This document shows, piece after piece, positions 6,198-10,879 of a stretch of 10,879 nucleotides of DNA (within the stretch, counting starts at the first letter, position 1; every line of letters starts with the position of its first letter). The position numbers and the translations under genes were made by a program. Origin of the DNA: Streptosporangiaceae bacterium (GTDB lineage Bacteria; Actinomycetota; Actinomycetes; Streptosporangiales; Streptosporangiaceae). The notes under the pieces were generated by a model. It worked only from the letters and a program-made list of their open reading frames with translations. It was not told where the DNA came from and did no database searches. The stretch lies in the NCBI GenBank assembly GCA_030041195.1, contig JASHOI010000494.1, positions 1-10,879 on the forward strand, read 5' to 3'.

Positions 6198-8243
6198 TCA
6201 GTCGGCCTTCCTGATGATCAGCGGGGACATCCTCGGCGTGCCGACCCCGGTGGCCTCGTCATATCCCGGCGTGGTCGGGAAGAAGCCGTTGTTCAGGGTG
6301 GTCTGGCCAACGCCGGTGATGTCGTGGAAGTACAGACTCGGGTCGGTCTGCAGCAGCCGGTACACCATCGGGTTGAAGTTGCCGCTGCGGTGGCCCTGGT
6401 AGCTGTCGCGGTCGGCAGCGATCCCGGACCACAGCGGGGACGACAGGCTGGTCCCGCCGATGCCGAACCATCCGGGCGACGGCTGGCTGCTGCTGAACGT
6501 CCCGCAGACGGTGTTCGGATCCGTCGTGACGTTGCCGGTGCAGTACTCGGCGTACGGCGTGTACTGGTCGGCGTTGGCCGAGACGTCGGGCACCTCGCGG
6601 CACGGCGTGCCCACCGCTGCGAACGCGCACTGGGTCGTGCCGTTCCCGGTGGTGGTGAACGAGTTGTTCACGCCCGGGCCCGCCTGGTACCAGGGCCGGC
6701 CCCAGAAGCTGCTGGATCCGCCACCGCCAGCGCCGGTGTCGTTGCACCAGTCCAGCCCCGAGAGGCCGTCCTCGTCGGCGTCCGCGTTGCACAGGCTGTC
6801 GACGTTCCAGACGCTCTCCACGCCCTTGGGGTAGGCCGGGTGCGCGGTGGTGCCCGGGTTGTCGGTCTGCCACGATGTGCCGCCGACGCTGGTCACCCAC
6901 GGCTGCGACTCGGGGTCGTCGACGGCGAGCGTCTGCGGCGTGGTGCCGCAGTCGTACGCGCCGTCGTCGCCCGCCGAAGCGAACATGCTCTGCCCCTGCG
7001 TCGCCATCTGCTCGAAGGCCACGTCCTCGGCCTTGGCCATGGTCGCGCCCTCCTCGCTCTCGCACTCGCCCCAGCTCGAGCTGATCGAGGCCGCGCTGTC
7101 ATCGTTGGCGATCTTGGTGTACTCGGCGACCTCGGTCTGCCCGGTCTCGTCGTTGGGGGCGTTGTACACGATGATGTGCGCCGCGTCGGGCGAGATCGTC
7201 AGCTGGGTCTCGATGTCGGCGTCGACCTCGATGTCGCCGGCGTAACCCTGCTCGGCGGCAGGGCAGGTGTCGCCCTTCGGGCACTTAGGGTGCAGCGGGC
7301 CACCGTCCACGTTCACGTTCTCCAGCGGCGGGGTGAACTTGCTGCCGTAGACGAAGTGCGCCCAGTGGGTGATGTCGGACTTCTTGTAGGCCGAGAGCTC
7401 GAACACGGCCAGCGTGACGCCCTTGCCCTTGCCCTTCGCGCCCACGTGCGGCGCGTCGTACAAGGAGTTGGTCTGCGGCGGTGTGAGGCCGCTGCACGAC
7501 GGCCCGGCACCGTAGCCGCTGGCGAACGACGTGTCGTCTTCGAAGAACTCGGCCAGCTGCTCCTCGGTCGGGTAGCCGGTCTCGCAGCTCTTCTTGGCCG
7601 ACGACGCCGCCGAGGAACGCCCGGCCGGGCGCACCGTCGACGTCGCGAGCTGGACCATGTCGTGCTCGCGCACCGCGCTGTTCAGCCCGAGCACGCCGAG
7701 CACGTCGGGGGCGAGCGAGGCGGGCAGCCGCGCGGCCGTGGAGTTGCCGAAGAAGCGCACCCCCTTGGCGCTGCGGTAATTGCTGAGGCTGGTGTCGAAC
7801 GCGGCGGAGACCCGCTGGCTGGAGCCGGTCGCGCTGACCAGGAAGTCCGATCCCGAGTTCGTGATGGTCAGGCCGCTCTGCGTCAGGTAGTGCTGCACCG
7901 CCGCCGTGGTCGCGGCGGCGGGGCCGAAGCGCTTGTCGAACTCGCCCTTGGCCAGCCAGTGCTCGTACTTCTTGCTGGACGGGGTGTAGAGGTTCCGCAG
8001 CAGGGTCTGCAGCCCGACCAGGTCGCGCGGTGCCAGTGCCACCGACACCGTCATCTGCGAGCTGCTGAAGCCACCGGTCTTGGCGGCACCGGTAGTGGCC
8101 GGGTTCCCGCTGAGCGCGACCATGCGAGGCCCAGTCGTTCCCGATGCCGACGCTGAGGCCGCAAACGCGCCCGTCATCGCCGTCACTGCCAGCCCTAGCA
8201 CGGCGATGGCTACGCCGCGAATAGGACGATGAATCAGGCGCAT
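6198..8243 (-). CDS. Secreted S53 family serine-carboxyl peptidase (sedolisin/kumamolisin type) with propeptide
   Basis: 681-residue secreted preproprotein. A basic start (MRLIHRPIRG) and a hydrophobic core at about 11-28 ending in AFA form a signal peptide. Residues of roughly 55-195 match a pro-kumamolisin activation domain, followed by a Ser-rich linker and the subtilisin-fold catalytic domain. Active-site candidates are Glu339 and Asp343 (in DIEVDADIE), the oxyanion Asp426 (SAGDDGA) and the nucleophile Ser599 (GIGGTSLSSP). The C-terminal calcium site is shown by HDITGVG (Asp641) and PGYDEATGVGTP (Asp662). Family members are acid-active endopeptidases that self-cleave their propeptide; a role in protein scavenging outside the cell is inferred. 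Many cysteines suggest disulphides. I chose the ATG at 8241-8243 because AAGGAGGG (8249-8256) precedes it by five bases. An ATG at 8262-8264 adds seven residues and has a weaker AGGAA. Confidence 0.95.
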   Translation of the reverse strand: MRLIHRPIRGVAIAVLGLAVTAMTGAFAASASASGTTGPRMVALSGNPATTGAAKTGGFSSSQMTVSVALAPRDLVGLQTLLRNLYTPSSKKYEHWLAKGEFDKRFGPAAATTAAVQHYLTQSGLTITNSGSDFLVSATGSSQRVSAAFDTSLSNYRSAKGVRFFGNSTAARLPASLAPDVLGVLGLNSAVREHDMVQLATSTVRPAGRSSAASSAKKSCETGYPTEEQLAEFFEDDTSFASGYGAGPSCSGLTPPQTNSLYDAPHVGAKGKGKGVTLAVFELSAYKKSDITHWAHFVYGSKFTPPLENVNVDGGPLHPKCPKGDTCPAAEQGYAGDIEVDADIETQLTISPDAAHIIVYNAPNDETGQTEVAEYTKIANDDSAASISSSWGECESEEGATMAKAEDVAFEQMATQGQSMFASAGDDGAYDCGTTPQTLAVDDPESQPWVTSVGGTSWQTDNPGTTAHPAYPKGVESVWNVDSLCNADADEDGLSGLDWCNDTGAGGGGSSSFWGRPWYQAGPGVNNSFTTTGNGTTQCAFAAVGTPCREVPDVSANADQYTPYAEYCTGNVTTDPNTVCGTFSSSQPSPGWFGIGGTSLSSPLWSGIAADRDSYQGHRSGNFNPMVYRLLQTDPSLYFHDITGVGQTTLNNGFFPTTPGYDEATGVGTPRMSPLIIRKAD

Positions 8244-8248
8244 GCAAG

Positions 8249-8256
8249 CCCTCCTT
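8249..8256 (-). promoter_or_regulatory. Strong ribosome binding site deciding the peptidase start
   Basis: Minus-strand AAGGAGGG, five bases before the ATG at 8241-8243, close to a full anti-16S match. It selects the second of two in-frame ATGs and gives a cleaner signal peptide. Confidence 0.8.
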
Positions 8257-8281
8257 GGCTTCATGACAAGTTCCTGTAGGT

Positions 8282-8366
8282 GTCCGGCCTGGTAGCCGAC
8301 GCTCGCGGCAGGCCAGGGCAGCGCGGCGGCACGCGATGCGGGGCGTGCTGCAACGCCAGACCGGAC
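8282..8366 (-). promoter_or_regulatory. Foldable 5' leader of the peptidase mRNA
   Basis: GTCCGGCCTGG (8282-8292) and CCAGACCGGAC (8356-8366) are inverted copies with one difference. In the minus-strand RNA they pair as an 11-bp stem with a single G-U, enclosing 63 bases. A second stem, GCACGC (8329-8334) with GCGTGC (8343-8348), fits inside that loop. The element lies between the predicted transcription start (about 8377) and the ribosome binding site (8249-8256). I do not recognise a known riboswitch class. High GC makes chance stems common, so this needs conservation data. Confidence 0.4.
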
Positions 8367-8383
8367 GGGAAGTACCGCGGCTA

Positions 8384-8412
8384 AGCCTGATTTAAATGGA
8401 ACAGCGTGTCAA
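8384..8412 (-). promoter_or_regulatory. Promoter for the S53 peptidase gene
   Basis: On the minus strand a perfect TTGACA -35 (8407-8412) is followed by a 17-base spacer and CAGGCT (8384-8389), one step from the actinobacterial TAGGCT -10. Transcription would start near 8377, leaving a leader of about 134 bases. The DNA upstream of the -35 holds TTTT and A7 tracts in this strand, like an UP element. Confidence 0.6.
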
Positions 8413-8433
8413 GAAGCGAAAACTGTTACCAGG

Positions 8434-8466
8434 GTGACTTTTTTTGTCATCTTTTGTGATCTTGAT
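8434..8466 (+). promoter_or_regulatory. T-tract region with 10-bp direct repeat; possible antiporter promoter
   Basis: A very AT-rich patch in GC-rich surroundings. T7 (8439-8445) sits between TGAC (8435-8438) and GTCA (8446-8449). TTTTGTCATC (8442-8451) is followed directly by TTTTGTGATC (8452-8461), a 10-bp tandem repeat with one difference. GTGACT (8434-8439) and TGATCT (8457-8462) with a 17-base spacer could act as -35 and -10 for the plus-strand antiporter gene, with a start near 8469; both hexamers are weak. T-tracts one helical turn apart may also bend the DNA between the two divergent genes. Confidence 0.35.
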
Positions 8467-8533
8467 TGGCCAGGGCCGATGCGGCGCGGCGGCGGGTTGG
8501 CGGGCAGGTGGCGCGCGGGAGAGGATCCGAAAG

Positions 8534-10441
8534 GTGACCGCCTCTGGGCTGCCCGGCACGCCGTTCTCGCTGCGGACGGCGTGGGAGCGCGGCCCCCAAA
8601 CGCCGCTGCGCCGGTTCCTGCGCACCGAGACCGGCAGCGCCGCGGTCCTGCTCGCCGCCACGATCACGGCGCTGGTCTGGGCGAACGCGGACCCGTCCTC
8701 GTACACGGCGTGCTGGGGGACGGAACTGTCCATCCGGATTGGCGGCGCGGGCATCGCCGATGACCTGCACGGCTGGATCAATTCCGGGCTGATGTCATTC
8801 TTCTTCCTGGTCGCCGGGCTCGAGGCGCGCCGTGAGTTCGACATGGGCGAGCTGCGGGAAAGGCAGCGGCTCGCGCTCCCGGTGCTGGTCGGGATTGGCG
8901 GGATGATCGTTCCGATCGCGATCTACCTGGCCATCAACGCGGGCCGCCCGACGGCCGCCGGCTGGGGCACCGCGATGTCCACCGATACCGCGTTCGCCCT
9001 CGGCATGCTGGCGCTGGTCGGCTCCGGCCTGCCCGACCGGGTGCGCACCTACCTGCTCACGTTCGCGATCGTCGACGACGTGGTCGGGATCGTGGTCATC
9101 GCCACGGTCTACAGCACGCACATCGACCTGACCGCGCTCGCGGTCGGGCTGGCCCTGCTCGCGGTGGCCGTCGCCGCCCGGGCCGGGCGGATCCGGCGCG
9201 GCCCGCTCTACGTGGTGCTCGGCGTGGCGGCGTGGGTCGCGTTCTACAAGTCAGGCGTCGACCCCGTCGTGGTCGGCCTAGTCATGGGGCTGATCGCGGC
9301 GGCCCACCCGGCCGCCCGCAGCGACCTGGAGCGGGCCACCGAGGTGTTCCGGATGTTCCGCGAGCAGCCCACCCCCGACCTGGCGCAATCGGCGCGGGAG
9401 GGGGTGCGGACCGCGCTGTCCCCCAACGACCGCCTGCAGCAGGTCTTCCACCCGTGGACCAGCTACCTCATCGTGCCGCTGTTCGCGCTGGCCAACGCCG
9501 GCGTCACGGTCAACGCCGGCTTCCTGGCCCGTGCCTACACGGAGCCGGTCACGCTCGGCATCCTGATTGGCTACGTCGTGGGCAAGCCGGTGGGCACCGT
9601 CGGCGCCGCCTGGCTGCTCAATGTCCTCAGCCGGGGCCGGATCCGGCCGCCGATCGGGTGGGCAGCGGTGGCCGCGGCCGGCGCGATCGCCGGCATCGGC
9701 TTCATCGTCTCGCTGCTGATCGCGTCGCTGGCGTTCCACGGCACCGAGCTGGCCGAGGCCAAGCTCGGCATCCTGTCCGGGGCGCTGTGCGCGTCCGCGC
9801 TCACCTGGATCGTGGTCCGGCTGACGAACCTGCTGCCAAACCGGCTGCGGCTGCGCGCGCTGCTGGGGACGGCCGACACGATCATCGATCTGGCGGTGCC
9901 GGTCGACCCGCGGCGCGACCACATTCGCGGCCCGGCCAAGGCGCCGGTCACGGTGGTCGAGTACGGCGACTTCGAGTGCCCCTACTGCGGCGAGGCCGAG
10001 CCGGTCATCCGGGAGATGCTCGCCGACTACGGTGACGTCCGCTACGTATGGCGGCACCTTCCCCTCAACGACGTGCACCCGCACGCGCAGCTGGCCGCGG
10101 AGGGCTCCGAGGCCGCGGCGGCCCAGGGGCAGTTCTGGGAGATGCACGACCAGCTGCTTGAGCACCAGGGCGCGCTCAACGCCAGGGACCTGATCCGGTA
10201 CGCGCGCGAGCTGGGCCTGGACGCCGACCGGTTCGCCCGCGACCTGGCGGGCGACGCCGGCGCGGCCAGGATCGACGAGGACGTGGACTCCGCCGACCTC
10301 AGCGGGGTGTCCGGCACGCCGACGTTCTTCGTCAACGGCAAGCGTCACCCCGGTGCCTATGACCTGGACGCGCTCTCCGACGCCGTGCGGGCCGCCCGGG
10401 CCCGCGTCCTGATAAACCAGCCCCGGGCCAAGACCCGCTGA
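8534..10441 (+). CDS. nhaA: Na+/H+ antiporter NhaA fused to a C-terminal DsbA-like thioredoxin domain
   Basis: 635 residues in two parts. Residues of about 20-435 are NhaA, a membrane antiporter that trades internal Na+ for external protons in pH and salt homeostasis. Key positions match E. coli NhaA: GLEARRE, the Asp of STDTAFALG (Asp151, equivalent to Asp133), the ion-binding pair IVDD (Asp181/Asp182, equivalent to Asp163/Asp164) and the Lys of VVGKPVG (Lys351, equivalent to Lys300). From about 470, a thioredoxin-fold domain of the DsbA/DSBA-like kind begins ([21 protein letters not shown]). It carries a CPYC pair (482-485) and a cis-Pro loop [10 protein letters not shown] (Pro596). The fusion architecture is known in actinobacterial NhaA proteins. 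By NhaA topology the extra domain should face the cytosol. I chose the GTG at 8534 because GAGAGGA lies about 8 bases upstream. A TTG at 8444 is in frame but would code through the probable promoter. It is divergent from the peptidase gene. Confidence 0.95.
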   Translation: MTASGLPGTPFSLRTAWERGPQTPLRRFLRTETGSAAVLLAATITALVWANADPSSYTACWGTELSIRIGGAGIADDLHGWINSGLMSFFFLVAGLEARREFDMGELRERQRLALPVLVGIGGMIVPIAIYLAINAGRPTAAGWGTAMSTDTAFALGMLALVGSGLPDRVRTYLLTFAIVDDVVGIVVIATVYSTHIDLTALAVGLALLAVAVAARAGRIRRGPLYVVLGVAAWVAFYKSGVDPVVVGLVMGLIAAAHPAARSDLERATEVFRMFREQPTPDLAQSAREGVRTALSPNDRLQQVFHPWTSYLIVPLFALANAGVTVNAGFLARAYTEPVTLGILIGYVVGKPVGTVGAAWLLNVLSRGRIRPPIGWAAVAAAGAIAGIGFIVSLLIASLAFHGTELAEAKLGILSGALCASALTWIVVRLTNLLPNRLRLRALLGTADTIIDLAVPVDPRRDHIRGPAKAPVTVVEYGDFECPYCGEAEPVIREMLADYGDVRYVWRHLPLNDVHPHAQLAAEGSEAAAAQGQFWEMHDQLLEHQGALNARDLIRYARELGLDADRFARDLAGDAGAARIDEDVDSADLSGVSGTPTFFVNGKRHPGAYDLDALSDAVRAARARVLINQPRAKTR

Positions 10442-10455
10442 CCAAGGTTGATTTT

Positions 10456-10485
10456 GGCCGGGACGCCCGGGGGCGCGCCCCGGCC
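10456..10485 (+). terminator. GC-rich stem-loop after nhaA, without U-tract
   Basis: GGCCGGG (10456-10462) and CCCGGCC (10479-10485) form a 7-bp stem. An inner CGCCC/GGGCG pair (10464-10468, 10471-10475) stacks inside it. It begins 15 bases after the nhaA stop. The following bases, TGCTAGG, are not a U-tract, so it may terminate weakly or only protect the mRNA end. Confidence 0.4.
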
Positions 10486-10545
10486 TGCTAGGTGCCGCCA
10501 GGTGCCGGTCAGGGAACCTCCTCCGGCGCCCGCGGCTGCTCTCAG

Positions 10546-10645
10546 AATCCGAGCAATCCGGACATAAGTCCGCATGATCGGATTATTGGGGAATCCTGTC
10601 AGTCGTATCGACTGGCGCGTTACCCCGCTCTGACAGGATTCCCCA
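10546..10645. repeat. Cluster of inverted repeats with a perfect 16-bp arm pair
   Basis: The main dyad is TGGGGAATCCTGTCAG (10587-10602) and its exact inverse CTGACAGGATTCCCCA (10630-10645), with a 27-base spacer. A second dyad overlaps it: CAGTCG (10600-10605), TAT, CGACTG (10609-10614). It shares the CAG of the left arm, so the two folds cannot both form fully. To the left are CGGAC/GTCCG (10559-10563, 10568-10572) and AATCCG (10546-10551 and 10555-10560) facing CGGATT (10579-10584). No U-tract follows on either strand. It lies between convergent genes, so a two-way terminator is possible. Remnant mobile-element ends, a protein-binding site or a small RNA remain open. Confidence 0.7.
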
Positions 10646-10651
10646 CTGCTG

Positions 10652-10697
10652 CTAGGTGGCGGCGGTGCCGGCGTCTAGGTGGCGGCGGTGCCGGCGT
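10652..10697. repeat. Perfect 23-bp tandem duplication across a gene end
   Basis: The 23-base unit beginning CTAGGTGGCGGCGG occurs at 10652-10674 and again at 10675-10697 with no mismatch. On the minus strand it covers the last seven codons and the TAG of the partial gene. The copy at 10652-10674 lies beyond that stop. A diverged third relative starts at 10485 (CTGCTAGGTG, then GGTGCCGG), on the other side of the palindrome cluster. Confidence 0.9.
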
Positions 10698-10879
10698 CGG
10701 GGGCCGATCCGAAGTGCGCGGGTGCGCCGCCCGCGGCCGACCCGGCGCCGCCGCTGCCCGGCTCGTCGCCCTCGGGCTCCGGTGCGGCAATCTCCCTGGG
10801 CTCCGGGGCCGCTGCCGTCGAGTCCGGGGCTTCGTCCTGCCCGAACGTGGGCCAGGCCGGGTTCGCCTGGTCGGCCGGG
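10675..10879 (-). CDS. C-terminal end of an unidentified protein (partial, continues past the right edge)
   Basis: The minus-strand frame is open from the right edge to TAG at 10675-10677, giving 67 codons with about nine in ten ending in G or C, as expected for coding DNA here. The visible tail starts with a more ordered-looking stretch (NPAWPTFGQDE) and then becomes a Pro/Glu/Ala and Gly/Ser/Ala-rich, probably disordered C-terminus ending in DAGTAAT. No family can be named from this tail. The gene converges on nhaA. The last 23 bases including the stop are duplicated just downstream. Open frames are easy to find in GC-rich DNA, so the call rests on codon bias and position. Confidence 0.5.
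   Translation of the reverse strand, partial: PADQANPAWPTFGQDEAPDSTAAAPEPREIAAPEPEGDEPGSGGAGSAAGGAPAHFGSAPDAGTAAT

Noticed and set aside
5079..8156. A 1025-codon plus-strand open frame opposite otsA and the peptidase gene
   Set aside because: It spans two well-identified minus-strand genes and their terminator. Its product is Arg/Val/Gly-rich with no domain, as expected for an antisense frame in GC-rich DNA.
8444..8533. A TTG start adding 30 residues to NhaA
   Set aside because: It lies inside the T-tract/promoter region with no ribosome binding site. The GTG at 8534 has a good one.
8392..8844. A 150-codon minus-strand frame over the start of nhaA
   Set aside because: It is antisense to conserved NhaA sequence and would run through both divergent promoters.
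10357..10575. A 72-codon minus-strand frame overlapping the 3' end of nhaA
   Set aside because: It overlaps coding sequence antisense, crosses the inverted-repeat region and has no ribosome binding site or recognisable product.
10587..10645. The 59-bp palindrome as an integron attC site
   Set aside because: The length fits the old '59-base element' name, but the ends lack the required GTTRRRY and RYYYAAC cores.

Overview
This is a high-GC window with strong third-position G/C bias, GTG starts, AAGGAG-type ribosome binding sites and leaderless-looking signals. That pattern fits an actinobacterium. The S53 acid peptidase and the NhaA-thioredoxin fusion fit a soil actinomycete, possibly from acidic soil, but the species cannot be named from the sequence.

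Layout, left to right. (a) 2-2080, plus strand: two adjacent unrecognised genes. The first is open at the left edge and has a 48-bp tandem repeat coding a Pro/Ser/Thr linker. The second is a single-pass membrane protein. Only 33 bp separate them and they probably form one unit. (b) 2111-3307, plus: a class A FAD-dependent aromatic hydroxylase. (c) 3327-6077, minus: otsA (trehalose-6-phosphate synthase) followed by a zinc-dependent medium-chain dehydrogenase that meets the hydroxylase tail to tail with a 19-bp gap. (d) 6198-8243, minus: a secreted S53 (sedolisin/kumamolisin) peptidase ending at a perfect 13-bp terminator hairpin. (e) 8244-8533: a 290-bp divergent control region with a TTGACA promoter for the peptidase, a foldable leader, and phased T-tracts facing the antiporter. 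(f) 8534-10441, plus: an NhaA Na+/H+ antiporter fused to a DsbA-like thioredoxin domain. (g) 10442-10674: a convergent intergenic region with several inverted repeats, including one with perfect 16-bp arms. It is followed by a 23-bp tandem duplication that covers the stop codon of a partial minus-strand gene leaving the right edge.

Several genes fit a stress theme: trehalose synthesis (osmotic and desiccation stress), Na+/H+ exchange (pH and salt) and an acid protease. The peptidase and the antiporter share one divergent control region. This link is inference from position only. I see no CRISPR array, transposase, integrase, tRNA, rRNA or recognisable defence system. The parts least explained by known families are the two-gene module at the left, the foldable peptidase leader, and the palindrome/duplication cluster at 10456-10697.
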